A stretch of 64,000 nucleotides of DNA from Pseudofabraea citricarpa (Eukaryota > Ascomycota > Leotiomycetes > Helotiales > Dermateaceae): assembly GCA_029641185.1 (NCBI GenBank), contig JAPWGK010000028.1, positions 421,649 to 485,648 on the forward strand, given 5' to 3'. Positions within the stretch are counted from its first letter, which is position 1. Each line of letters opens with the position of its first letter. The position numbers and the translations under genes were made by a program. Positions 22,785-34,067 of the stretch are shown here, piece after piece. The notes under the pieces are model-generated. The model was not told where the DNA came from, did not search any database, and saw nothing but the letters and a program-made list of their open reading frames with translations.

Positions 22785-24746
22785 CTACCTACTACGCAGC
22801 ATGGATAGCATACTCCTCAGATCACGACTCTTATTCTCGGCGAGCACGAGAAAGCCACAGACGACATCGAAGCCAAACTCAGCCGCCATCTCGAGCGCGC
22901 CGTACATGTCGTCTCCGGGAAACCACTTGAGGGACATTGCTCTCCTGTGAAAGCCGGCCTGGTTTTCTCCGGTGACCTGGCCGAACGAGTCGTAATAATG
23001 TTCTCCGGCGATCCGGATCGGCCGAGATTCTGGTCTGTCCGGATCGCGGGACACCTTTTGGATCTGGCCAGCCTCAACGTTTAGCGTCTTCTCTTTCTCT
23101 CTCGCGCGCGCACGCGCGTTGCCAGACGAGGGAGGGGAGACAGAAGGGCTACGTACCCAAAGCTTGATGCAGTGCGCCGTGCAAGATGGGCATGCATCGC
23201 TTATCTCTCGTATCAATGCCAAGCCTCTCTCCACGACCATCTTCTCGCCAAAAGAATTAATGCGGCTCAAGATCATCGACGCTGTTGTTACATGGCCGTT
23301 AGCTATGGCATAAAACATGGGGCTCCGCCCCGTCCGGCTGCAACCTTGGAGGCTTTCGAAGTCGAAAGCCTCTAGACAGATGCGCGCGATCAGATCGTTT
23401 TTCTCCTGGACCCGATCGGTAGACATCAAGTAGCCAGATGCATCTAGGTGGACAAAATTGACAGTTTGGGTAGAGCTGATGGCTAGAATCTCTCCCGTCT
23501 TCTTCTCTACGTCTGCTTCTTGGACTAAAATACCAAACTTGGTTCGAATGGCTTCATTCAACTCCCAAATATACAGGGGGCGGGCTGCGTGGGCAACCCA
23601 CGTTAGCATGAAGTTTACTATCTCCTTATCTTCATCTAAGATGGATCCAAACATAGCGTTATATATGGTAAGCTGGCTGGTTTTGCTCCGAGAGTCTAGA
23701 ATCTCGTTGAGGCGGTGCTTGGTCGTGGCAATTGACTGCGTCCATGGAACCAGTCGCAGCAGCAGTTTGAAGCACATGAATGGGTTTTCTGCCTTGCGAA
23801 CAGCATTCTTTATCTCGTTGTAGTATTTCCGTCGTGTGGCGTCTTGTGATATTAGTTGCCTGACATGACATCCCAAATCCTGCCAAGCAGATTTCGGCGA
23901 CATCTCCAGTACAGCGTCCGTGTCAGCTCCCTTTACAAAGCCCGGCTCAGTCAAGATCAAAAGCTTTATCCCATACACTGCATCTCGCACCCTGATCAGT
24001 TCTACTAACTCGTCGAGAAGCAGCCTCCTCGTTGGTGACATTTGAACATCGGGCAGCCCATCTAGCACGAGGACAAGATCTGACTTTCTTTCCAAAATGT
24101 GCTGCATCGTTTCAACTACATATTTCAGAGTTAGGGAAGAGAGGTGATCCTCCCACCTCTCCAGCTGCTTCTCTCGAACCAGAAGGCGGCTTAATTCGTG
24201 CTCTCCTTGGCAATATTGTCGGCACCTTCTCAGCAAGACCCAAAGTATATCCACCACGGGATGAGAATCTTTGAATCGGCCATCACAGAAGAGGGAACAT
24301 ACAATTTCACTAGGCTTCGGGTTATCTTCGAGGTGGGCAAGAATAGCAGCAGCGAGGAAAGATTTACCGCTTCCAGGAACTCCGTTGATGCGCAGGATAT
24401 TAGACATTTTGCCATAGCGCCAGTCGACAAAGCTCGGCGTGATAAATACATGATCTCCAGTACCTCTAGCAATGATGCGCTTCATATTGGAACTGGCTAT
24501 GTCTGAGAGCTGCAGCGAGCGAAGCGAGCTCCCTTTCGCTACTGCTGGTGTAGCATTGCGGCTGCATGCACAAGTGGCACTCTGCGTGAGCAATGCTGGA
24601 CAATCCCAGAGAGGCACTACTACCTCGCGATTGGAAGATCTGGTCCTCTGCATATACAAGATGTTTCCGGATTCTGGCCCACTTAGACATGATGTTTCCC
24701 ACGTATCAGGAGGCCAGGGGAAGCCATTGGTGACAGCACCAGACAT
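22785..24746 (-). CDS. NACHT-ankyrin STAND protein (fungal NLR-like), paralogue 2, shortened
   Basis: Single open frame of 653 aa, homologous to the gene at 13912-16754. Shared blocks: the FVDWRYG/FMDWRNN lead-in, Walker A GVPGSGKS (122-129), the CDGRF/FDGRF block, AARPLYIWELNEAI, SPMFYAIANGHV, a CxxC block (CPSC here, CSTC in paralogue 1), and the C-terminal KWFPGDDMYGALE motif. Differences: Walker B reads VLVLDGLPD where paralogue 1 has LILDGLDE, so the usual acidic pair is altered. About 130 residues between the FDFESLQ region and the last ankyrin repeat are missing in frame. The first ~70 residues look non-conserved, so the true start may be downstream or an upstream exon may exist. It is GC-richer than its surroundings. 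NTP hydrolysis may be impaired; that is inference. Confidence 0.75.
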   Translation of the reverse strand: MSGAVTNGFPWPPDTWETSCLSGPESGNILYMQRTRSSNREVVVPLWDCPALLTQSATCACSRNATPAVAKGSSLRSLQLSDIASSNMKRIIARGTGDHVFITPSFVDWRYGKMSNILRINGVPGSGKSFLAAAILAHLEDNPKPSEIVCSLFCDGRFKDSHPVVDILWVLLRRCRQYCQGEHELSRLLVREKQLERWEDHLSSLTLKYVVETMQHILERKSDLVLVLDGLPDVQMSPTRRLLLDELVELIRVRDAVYGIKLLILTEPGFVKGADTDAVLEMSPKSAWQDLGCHVRQLISQDATRRKYYNEIKNAVRKAENPFMCFKLLLRLVPWTQSIATTKHRLNEILDSRSKTSQLTIYNAMFGSILDEDKEIVNFMLTWVAHAARPLYIWELNEAIRTKFGILVQEADVEKKTGEILAISSTQTVNFVHLDASGYLMSTDRVQEKNDLIARICLEAFDFESLQGCSRTGRSPMFYAIANGHVTTASMILSRINSFGEKMVVERGLALIREISDACPSCTAHCIKLWVRSPSVSPPSSGNARARAREKEKTLNVEAGQIQKVSRDPDRPESRPIRIAGEHYYDSFGQVTGENQAGFHRRAMSLKWFPGDDMYGALEMAAEFGFDVVCGFLVLAENKSRDLRSMLSMLRSR

Positions 24747-25329
24747 GTTGCTGCGCTGATAGCCTGATGGTTCCGTTATCCTTCTGAGCTTTGTGAATCG
24801 GGTTTTTTCGGATCGTGAACGCAGGCTAGGGCTCCGAGCGGATCGAGCTCAGAGTAATGTCTCATATTTCACGTTCGTCCCGATTCACCTGCAGCTTGAC
24901 TTGAATATTGGTGATTGAAAGCATGATTGGTAGTCCTTTTTTTGTTGCGAGGTAGTTAGTATCGACTGGACACCGCCTGGAATGGCTATGCTACGATCAC
25001 ATGACTTGGGGCACCCGAATACGGGAGAACCACCATGCGATTTGGTGAGTACGGTCTCTCGTCTTCTTAGACAAAAAGAATTGATTAACTAAAAGTAGGC
25101 TTTTAGGTATAAGAAGATTAAATGGAAGATGCTTTAAGACAACCTTGCCTTTTAGGTGAGTAAGTAAGTAAGTAAGAAGTAGGTAGAAAGGGAACTGGAT
25201 CACATGTATTATACACAAATTTATATCAACAGTTATTTCCCCTCCTATACAAAACTATCCTTGGTGGGCATCAGATCACAACTGATTTCCTTATACTCAC
25301 AGATCAAAATTTCCAGACTACCATTGAAG
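24747..25329. other. Intergenic, with AAGT microsatellite
   Basis: Nothing coding seen. A short AAGT tandem run lies at about 25153-25173. The 5' flank of NACHT paralogue 2 on the minus strand is GC-rich up to about 24850, then the sequence turns AT-rich. Confidence 0.55.
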
Positions 25330-26120
25330 ATGCGCCCCTTCGTCCAGTTCTTCTCCGCTCTCATTGGCGGCTCAAGTCTCTTCCCAGATTTCTTCGCCCC
25401 ATGGCATCTGGAGCTCGCAGCACGTCACTCTACAATTATCATATCTCCTAATTATCGACTTCTCTCTGAGTCTTCTGTTGACGAAATTGTCTCCGATGTC
25501 GAAGATTTGTGGCTATGGGTACAGAACAAGCTGGGGGCTTTTGTTGAAAGTCAGACTAAAGGTGCTGTGAAAGCTGATCTATCTCGCATCATAATAGCCG
25601 CCGACAGTGCAGGGGGTTATCTCAGTCTAATGCTAGAATTGAGCCACCCAGAAAAGATAAAGGCTGTTACTGCAGCATATCTAATGGTAGATGTGAAGAG
25701 TCGCCAGTTCACTGATCATATGATAAACCGATGTTTGGTCTTCCGTAACTTCCACGTAGTTTGATTGACGATCATCTTCTAAGGCTGAGAAATAAGGAAA
25801 TTCCCACCATTATCTCATCAGATCATAGGGGTGAACGTGGGGAGCTGATGTTTGCGTATGTCCAGCATGGAGCTTCCAAGGACCATTTCCCAAAGGAGAG
25901 GAGAGAATTATTCCCCCTGGACAGACTGGAAGATGGTGCTAGATTTCCACATGGTGGTGTATTTGTCTGGCATGGAAAGGGGGATAGAGTTGTTCCGGTT
26001 GAGGGTAGTATCAAGTTGAAGGAGAAAGTTACAGAGGTGGATTCAGGCTTGAAATTTCAATTGGCACTGAGAGGAGGCGATCATGGATTTGACGGTCAGT
26101 CAAACATTGACGATCAATGA
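25330..26120 (+). pseudogene. Decayed alpha/beta hydrolase (fold-3 family)
   Basis: Two overlapping frames together cover most of an alpha/beta hydrolase-3. The nucleophile region ADSAGGYLS, a GKGDRVVPVEGS acid-type region and GGDHGFDG with the catalytic His are all visible. Three lesions are evident. First, the oxyanion-hole HGGG region near 25360 is not readable in the frame of the next block. Second, a 1-nt shift near 25720 separates the QFTDH block from YDKPMFGLP. Third, a TAA directly follows FGLP in that second frame. No GT-AG intron with suitable phase repairs the second and third. The N-terminal part expected for the family is also missing. The gene lies tail-to-tail with the monooxygenase at 26532-28716, which makes a former pathway partnership possible. 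Confidence 0.7.
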
Positions 26121-26531
26121 ATGGTAGAGGTATTACGAGATGTTGTGAAAGTGTGGTTGTCATAGGGTAATTTGACTGTCATACAATCCTCAGAAATTAG
26201 ATTTGAATCTAAATCTGTTTGGATTATCCGGCGTAGCTTGATATGAACTACAACTTTTGTATAACAATAAACCATCTTTGACCTATGTTTATGACAGCGG
26301 GAATTTCAAAAAACCAACTACTTAATTGTTCAGAATTTACTTTAAAATTTAGTTCATACCACTATGCATGAAAAAAAAAAGGGTTCGGTATTTCGTCGCT
26401 TGTTAAGCGAAGCAGAAAAGGAGATTTCTTTTTTCAATTTTCAAAAGGTGATGATCTTCCAATAACCGAAAAATTACTGAATTAATCATTTCTTGTGTAA
26501 ATAAAACCGGAAGATACATTCCTTGACTTAC
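26121..26531. other. AT-rich convergent intergenic region
   Basis: Space between the decayed hydrolase and the monooxygenase 3' ends; nothing coding seen. It includes a 10-nt A run near 26371. Confidence 0.6.
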
Positions 26532-28716
26532 TCATTCATTCCATTGCTCATGTAACAATTCGAGATCCACCTTTCCCACCTCCTTCAAATAGCCTGTCAG
26601 ATCATCATGATTTCCATCATCTCCATCTCCATCGCCTTGCCAGCCGCCCCCATCCCACTTCACAGTTTGGCCACCATTTCTTGCCTCGCTATGTCTTATT
26701 TCCCTTGTAGTATCACCATTTCCAAAATATTCAAACCTGTTTTGCTGACCATCTCGAGCTCTCTCAAACTCAAAGTCTTCCCATCGAATATCACGGAGAA
26801 TATCGAAGCGGTGATGTCCGGAGCCAGGCCATGCAATGACAACTCGTTGCTCAGTAGCTCTATATTTGGCGGGATCGATTTTATCGCTGGGGGAGTTTAT
26901 AATATGTTGTTTGACAGGCTTGAACCAGCTATTGCATGTATCTGTTGCTACTTTATTCTCAAAGTATCCACCAACAATTCGATTGAAATCTTCTGTTGCA
27001 GCATTGCCAGGGGAGATAGACGAATAGCTTTGTGTTTGAACCTTGCGAATTACTTTTGCAATAAAGGTCGCGCTTATTTCAGCCTGGAGTGGTACAGTTC
27101 CACCCATTCCATTTCCTTGTGCCTGTTTCAATTAGTCATAAGCAAGCTCCACGAAATCTATGGGAACTTACCTGTAAAACAAAGAAATAATTTGGAAATC
27201 CAGGAGCCATCATTCCAAGATATGTTTCTGGATAACCGATTGCTCCGTCATAACTCCATTTGTCGATCAAATCAACTCCGTCCCTGCCAATAGTGGGAAA
27301 ACGAGGAGTGTACCCCCCGGAAAATCCAGTTGCAGCAATGATCGCATCAACTTCACGCGTAGTTCCATCACTCGCAACAAGACCATTTGCGGTTGCTGAG
27401 ACAATGGGTTCCGTGACATAATCAACATGAGGTTGGAGAAGTGCTTCCAGATACCCAGGGGCAGGTGTCAGTCTTTTGCAGCCAGGTGCGTAATCGGGTA
27501 TGACCCGGGCCAACCACTTTTCATCTCCATTCAGTCGTTCGAGCATTGTCTTCACGATTGATTCTCGCAACAAATTATTCTGTGGACTACCTTTGTATGA
27601 TCCGGCTAACGGACCATGGAAGCCAGATTCAAGGTTTTTGCGATACTTCAAGTATGAAGCTGGATCTTCCTCCCATTTCTTTTTCTGCTCTGCTTTGTAC
27701 ACAGGCCCACCAGGCGCTGCTGCTGTTGCTTCATGAAGCTTGGCACGAAACGTTGGAGATATCCAGACTTTTGATCTGACATAGTGATCAATGTGACTTA
27801 CATCATTGGCAATGTTAGGAAGTAACTGCTGTCCACTTGCGCCGTTTCCAATGATCGCGACTCGCTTTCCATTATAATCGAAGTTATGGTCCCATTTCGC
27901 AGTATGGATGATTTTCCCTTTGAAATCTGCGAGATTGGGGATATGTGGAATATGAGTCTGATTTAGTCGCCCTGGAGCTGTAACAAAGAAATCTGCTTGG
28001 TCGATAATTGTCTCCCCGGTTTTAAGATTCTTTATAACGACCTCCCATCGTGAAACATCACTAAGCCATGTGGCCTTGACAACCTCGTGCCCAAAGCTAA
28101 TCTTGTCCTTGATTCCGTAAGTTTTGATGATGTTTTCGTAATACTGCTGTATCTCACTGGCTTTTGGATAGTACTCGGTCCATTTGGTATTGGGGGCAAA
28201 TGTTAATTCTGGGTGGTCGTTAGCGAATATGTTACATACTAGGACATGTTAAACAATTAGTTACATACGGTATGCATGTGAAGGCACATCACATCTTGTC
28301 CCTGGATAATTGTTTATGGCCCACGTGCCTCCCTGAAGATCAGTCAGATGAAAGCCAACTTAAGAAAACACGAATGACTTACAACACGGTCATTTTTCTC
28401 GTAAACTTTGATGGTGTGATTTCGGACTTTCTTTGATAACAATACCGCTGTTGCAATCCCTGCAATCCCAGTACCAATGATTATTGTCTACAATCTCATT
28501 AGTTCCAAGCGCGAGTTCTGGAAATTGTTATTGGCAAACCTTGACAGGCCTAAATGGTTCATATGGTTTATTCTTGGGGCGGTATTTGTCTGGGTGAGGG
28601 TTTTGGACACTCTGGTCAATATTGTTTCCTCGGATAGCCGACTTAGAATTAGTAGAGAGATGGTCTTTGATCGCATTCAGCCGGGAAGTGGCTGAAGAGC
28701 TTTGTGTGCTAGACAT
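26532..28716 (-). CDS. Type I Baeyer-Villiger monooxygenase (FAD, NADPH)
   Basis: Exons 28716-28540, 28487-28383, 28332-28269, 28238-27172 and 27122-26532 give 667 aa. What shows it: an FAD-binding GTGIAG (residues 64-69), GGTWAINNYPGTRCDVPSH, the Baeyer-Villiger fingerprint F221-x-G223-x3-H227-x3-W231, and an NADPH-binding GNGASG (246-251). Known reaction: NADPH-dependent insertion of oxygen next to a ketone to give an ester or lactone. Length is within the long fungal subgroup; the C-terminal ~100 residues are Gly/Asp-rich (GWQGDGDGDDGNHDD). Intron 3 (28268-28239) is only 30 nt; it has a perfect GTATGT donor and CTAAT branch-like sequence, and frame is lost without it. The gene diverges from the MFS transporter at 29898. 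A hydrolase pseudogene downstream and an esterase at 36.3-37.6 kb could act on the ester product. Confidence 0.9.
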
Positions 28717-29897
28717 GTTTAATACGCAAATTTTATCACAAAGTCTTGAGAATTTGCTGAAGCTACTTTCCTGTCATTCATATATGCATCGTCCATCAAT
28801 TGCTGCCAGATAAGAACACACAAGTGGAGGTGGTGATGTGATATTCTCCGCTTAATCAACCTTCAGCGGCAACTATTATTCGTTGAAGCAAAGTGGGATT
28901 GCTGTTTTGGATGAAATGTGTAGAAGTTAGAAACAGACTGAGCACTAGATTGCGATAATTGCATAACTATCCTTGACATTCTATGGGATGGAACAATTTC
29001 CAGAGATGCAAATAGGCATGCTCGGCAGAGCGGCACGAGTTATCATTAACCTATTATATTGTGAGCCCCAGAAAACACACATGCTGAGGTGTCTTGCACA
29101 ATATGTAAGCTAGAAGTCGTCATATGCCACTTTATTCTATATCTCTGATGCACTCGTTCTTATATTTTAGGTCGCTTGGCTACCAATTTTTCATATACTT
29201 GTTATTAAATTCTACAAAGCAGATATCAGAATTCAGAACCATCATCGATGATTTATTTGATAGTTGAGATCTTTCTAGCTCTTGATGTAAGAATGAGTGT
29301 TTGAACTTCAGCAAATGTATGCCAAGATATGACCAAGCGAGATCTAATTGCGCAATCTTCCGTGTGTATATCGCCATTCACTAAGAATTCGAGCTGACCA
29401 AGATCAGTTACCTGCCTTGATTTAACTCCCTAATAAAATATCTTAACCTGTAGTCTATACTATTGATCAGTCACTATAAAATTAATACGACATTTGAGCT
29501 CCGTTTTTAATCAAGTAGCTCTAGCAACTTTGCAGCCATTAGACAATTTGCTGACATACGGCGTTATCATCCATTCAACGTACTGTATCTTATCTGTCCG
29601 CTTTAGAGCTAAAGTGGGATGTTATTTGATGTCGCAACATAACGGTGTTATATTGCGATTTCCTCCTTTCAACACGAAGTGGGGTGGAGACAAGGCATAT
29701 GAAACCTTTGCCGCATTGCTAAAGACTACTAAATATTCAAGAGTGGATTAAAGTGGATTATTGAATTAATTATTGAAGAAGTAGGAGTTAAAATTTGGGT
29801 GATTTTGTTATTCCTAGTGTTGATATAGCCCATATGTATAGAGCGCCTCTCGTCGTTTCTTGATCTGCTACCTGCAACCCTTAAGCTCATCTATATT
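28717..29897. promoter_or_regulatory. Divergent promoter region (monooxygenase / MFS transporter)
   Basis: 1.18 kb between divergent start codons, AT-rich, with no supported gene. The frames at 29180-29377 and 29494-29751 show no family features. Confidence 0.4.
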
Positions 29898-31789
29898 ATG
29901 GGGGACTTATTGACTTCTGTTAAACAGCCTGCTGTGATATTCGATTACAAAAGCGACAGCGTTCCAGAACAATCGCGAAGATGGGATATAAACAGACGCG
30001 TTGCAGAGAACCCATCTTTTTGGAGTTGGTTCGACATAAACGACAGCGCCATGGAACGGAGATTGGTTATGAAACTGGATATCTATATTATGCTATTCGC
30101 TTTTGCAGGATATTGGGTAAGTTTGAAGCAGCCAATTTAGACATACTGACCATGACTTGGTATCTAATAATCGTAGATTCTTTACGTTGACCGAAGTATT
30201 TTACAGAACGCATATGTTAGTGGAATGAGGGAGGGTGAATATTACATTTCCCATTGGTTTTTCATCAACCTAAAGTGTTACAGATCTGGGCCTTTTCGGT
30301 AATCAGTTCGTTAATCTGAATACATTCTACAATGTTGGATACACTATGTATGCGAACAAATTACTTACAGGCAATTTCAAAGGCCTTATAGCTAACATAA
30401 ACTAGCTCAGCAATTCCAGCAACTGTGCTCATCACATTTATCCCAGCTCAGCGAATTCTCCCAGCAACCATTGCTCTTCAGGCTCTTTTTACAATTTTGT
30501 GTTTCCAAGCTAAAGGATATCCCGAATTGGCAGGGTTCAGATTCTTGGTTGGACTTTTTGGAGGACCATTTTTCACCTCGATGCAATTCATCATGGGTAG
30601 CTGGTCAGTGGAAATTTTCTTTCACTTAATTTTTCTCTCCTCCAATCTCAGCTGAACCAGAAAACAGGTATCGTAAGGATGAACTTGTTCGTCGCGCAGG
30701 ATTTTTCTACATTTCTTCTCAACTTGGGTCAATGACAGCCGGTCTCTTGGCAGGTAGAATTGTCACCAGCCTTAATGGTGCTCTAGGTCATGCGGGCTGG
30801 AGATGGCTGTATCTTATTTCAGCGATGATGGCTATCCCGATTGTCATCTGGGGAGCACTAGCCTTTCCAGGAACTCCAAATAACGAAAAAAGATGGATGT
30901 TTTCGGAAGACGAATATGCCATGGCACGGGAGCGGATGACTTTCGCGGGAAGAAAGGCTCCCATCGGAATCCAATTCAATTTCAGGACTGCGAGTCGGTT
31001 TTTTAATAGCTGGCATTGGTGGTTACTTGTTCCAGCTACCATGCTCTGGTACCTCACATTCATGGCTCTTGGTCAAGGTGCATACACACTTTGGCTAAAA
31101 ACGAGCTATCCTACTGAATTGGCTAGGGTGAACAATTATACTGTATGTCCGCTTCCAAATATAAATGAAAAGATTGACCAACAGCTGACTTTGATGGGAT
31201 TAGGCAATAAACCCTAGTCTTGGGATTTTATTCGTGGGAACCTTCTCTTGGCTTGTTGACAAATATGATAATAAAGCTCGTCTCCCTATATTTGGTGTTG
31301 TTGCAGTCGTGCGATTTATTGCGAATCTGGGCCTAGTCTTATATGACACATCTTCCTTCGCATGGAAATGGTAAGTGCAACCCGTCTTCATACTGTAGTG
31401 TCTCAAAAATAATTATTAAAATTGGTGATAGGTTTGCTGTTGCAACAGGTCAGATGGAAATATCGCTTGCTCCTTTGATGTATTCCTGGGCTAACATTAT
31501 TTGTGCCGATGATGCGGAAGAAAGGGCATTTGTGCTTTCGTCTATGCTTACCTTTGCTTTTACGTGTAATATTTGGATTCCATTAGTAACCTTCAAGACT
31601 GTGGAAGCGCCTAGTTATCCCAAAGGATATATGATGCAATTGGTTGTGCAGTTCATATTCTTTGGCTGGATGACTCTTCTTTACATTATTCACAGGAGGG
31701 CTAATCTTAAGGCCCAGGAGAAGGAACGAGATGGACTAAAATCTTCTTCTAAGGGAATGGCAACAAGCTCGAGATATATTAAAGCTTGA
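29898..31789 (+). CDS. MFS transporter, anion:cation symporter (allantoate/Dal5-like) family
   Basis: Seven exons (29898-30116, 30177-30234, 30284-30347, 30406-30603, 30668-31142, 31204-31370, 31432-31789) give 512 aa with about 12 membrane segments. The N-terminus is cytosolic and charged, followed by the family's first helix and VDRS after intron 1 (DRSILQNAYVSGM, matching DRxNIGNA of relatives). Later come FRFLVGLFGG, the loop after helix 4 (SWYRKDELVRRAGFFY), and ADDAEERAFVLSSM in the second half. Known substrates in this family are small anions: allantoate, nicotinate, pantothenate, vitamins and similar. All six introns are GT-AG and phase-consistent. It shares its 5' region with the Baeyer-Villiger monooxygenase, so joint regulation is likely but not shown. 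Confidence 0.88.
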
Positions 31790-32194
31790 TAAGATCCCGA
31801 ACAATACGGAAATAGGCATTTGGTATTTAGTTGCTCGTTGTTTTGGTTACAAAATTTTCATAACAAGATTCACTGCCTAATAGAGACAGCAAGTAAAAGA
31901 CCCCGTTCTCCAGCCTTGATATGGAATTTAATCGTGTACCATTATGCCGAAAGCGGGCAATTTTGGCTTTGTCCGGTTGCCTAGCTTAAGGTTTCCCGAA
32001 TAATGCCGCCAATCATGATTGTCTATTCGCCGAGAAGTTAACTCCTGGCTCCATCGGCACCACCAGTGCACGGGAAACCCGGATTACTAAGCGGCAAGAC
32101 AGGCCCACGGTGAAGTTTTCCCATCACGCCATGTTTTCGATAGGTATTAAAATACGACGAATACCTTGGTACTGACTCTTCAATTTGGAGCAAA
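31790..32194. promoter_or_regulatory. Promoter region of the D-amino-acid oxidase
   Basis: 405 bp between the MFS stop and the oxidase ATG. Several CGG/CCG triplets occur (for example TCCGGTT near 31971, GCCGCC near 32005, CCCGGA near 32079), the half-sites Zn2Cys6 factors use. No clean spaced pair is decisive. Confidence 0.3.
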
Positions 32195-33439
32195 ATGGCA
32201 CGTGATTCCATTGTGATTGTAGGGTGAGTTGGTTTCTATCGATACTCGATATCATACTTATATAGCTAGGGCCGGTATTATTGGCCTAAACGTAGCTTTA
32301 GAGCTTTCCCAACGCGGTTATGGAAACCAAATCACCATCGTAGCAGAGCATATGCCTGGCGATTTATCAATTAATTATACGTCACCTTGGTAAGCTAGAA
32401 CTCTTTGACGAAACAAAGTTAGTCATGAAAGCTGATATTTGATAGGGCTGGAGCCAATTTTTCTGCGATATCGGGCAATGATGCAAATGCTCTTCGATGG
32501 GACAAAGCAGGATATCTCACAATGTGGAAACTGATTGAGGATGGGAGAAGCGAGGCCAAATACTTGAAGAAGACGAAGTCAACCGAATACTTTGATATGC
32601 AGCCGGATCCCAAGAAGATTGAAAGTATGACACAGTATTTAAAAGATGTGAGTTTGGTTTTGGGATAAACTGGATCAAGCACTGATTGTCTATCTAGCTT
32701 GTAATAATTCCCTCTGAATCTCTCCCGGCAGGTGTTAAGTTCGGGATCACCTTCACGACAATAACTATTAATGCACCCGCACACATCAAGAACATCGCAA
32801 ATCTTCTCAAAAAACCTGAGTATGGCCCTGTAAAATTTCTACAGCGCCGTCTTAGGACTCTTGATGACGCATGGCTGTCAAATAACACCAAGATTGTTTT
32901 CAACTGCATCGGAAATGCTGCCAAGACATTGGTACCAGATGTAAAGAGTTATCCCACAAGAGGTCAAGTCTTGCTTGTAAGGGCTCCAAAGGTTGAAGAG
33001 AATATCATGAGACATGGCCATGGGTATGAGACTTATGTTATTCCAAGGCCAAACTCGAATGGGAAAGTTATCCTGGGTGGGTACATGCAAAAAGGAAATT
33101 CGTGAGTAGCTTGTTTAACATTGCTAGAAAGAACTGACTCAATTCAGATCTCCCGATGTATATCATTCGGAAACCGAGTCTATATTGGATAGAACTGCAG
33201 CACTCTTGCCTGTGTTGGCGGAGCCAGAAACTGATTTACTCGCTGTAGTGGCAGGTCTGAGGCCATCAAGAGACGGTGGGGCTCGGGTAGAGGCCGAAAA
33301 ATTCTCCGGGGATAGATTACTGGTACATAATTATGGCGCAGGAGGAACTGGTTATCAGGCTGGTATGGCTATGGCGATTGATGCTGTTGAGTTGGCAGTA
33401 GATTTTCTTCGCACGCTGCGGACAAAAGCTCTTCTGTAA
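32195..33439 (+). CDS. D-amino-acid oxidase family flavoenzyme
   Basis: Five exons (32195-32223, 32270-32389, 32446-32647, 32698-33101, 33148-33439) give 348 aa, the usual length. The ADP-binding GAGIIG motif is formed across intron 1 (residues 10-15). Other markers are SINYTSPWAGANF, a C-terminal VVAGLRPSRDGGARVE block and the family signature HNYGAGGTGYQAGMA near the end. Known reaction: FAD-dependent oxidative deamination of D-amino acids (or D-aspartate) to 2-oxo acids, ammonia and hydrogen peroxide. The C-terminus ends KALL, so the SKL-type peroxisomal signal common in fungal oxidases is absent. It follows the MFS transporter in the same orientation. The substrate side (neutral or acidic D-amino acids) cannot be decided from sequence alone. 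Confidence 0.9.
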
Positions 33440-34067
33440 CGAGAGAGCTGGCAATAACAACCGAGGAACACCGCACACACGCAACAATAACTGATAATTG
33501 ATGATCTGCTACAAATTATTTTCAAGGAGAGAATTTGAACAGGAAGCTCTTAAACGGTTCACCGAACCAAGACTTTGTTCCGGTCCGTGTCCTCACTTGC
33601 AAATAAATTTGTTTCTGGAGTTATCAAGTCGCTTAAATCATAGAGACAAGATGTAATATTTAAGTTCTTTAGTTATAGAATTTTGAACTTTACCTAGCGA
33701 AGACATTACTGCTCAATAATTAGTGTTTTATTCTCCAAATCACAGCACTACTTTGAAAGTCATTCATATATTTTGGAAGTCTAGAAGAACTCAATTTATA
33801 ACTAATTAGGTAGTTAGTTATATGACTGTTTTTACATTTTAATTTAAGATAGGCTGAGCATAGTGATTAGTAGTCATAGAAGACTCAATTTCAAGTTCTT
33901 ATAAGCTTCAAAAAAAGGAATCGCTACAATGTAGATGCTGGTACCTGGGTGATGGGTGGTTAGCAAATGCCAAGCAGCACGGGATTATACGTCATGCCCA
34001 ATCATGCCAGGAGTGCAACTTTCATGCTTTCTTCCCGCTCTTTTCCTCACCAAATGATAGCCACAAG
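33440..34067. other. AT-rich intergenic region upstream of the Zn2Cys6 regulator
   Basis: 628 bp, no gene seen. Stop-rich, with AATTAGGTAGTTAGTTAT-type AT-rich runs. Confidence 0.55.
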
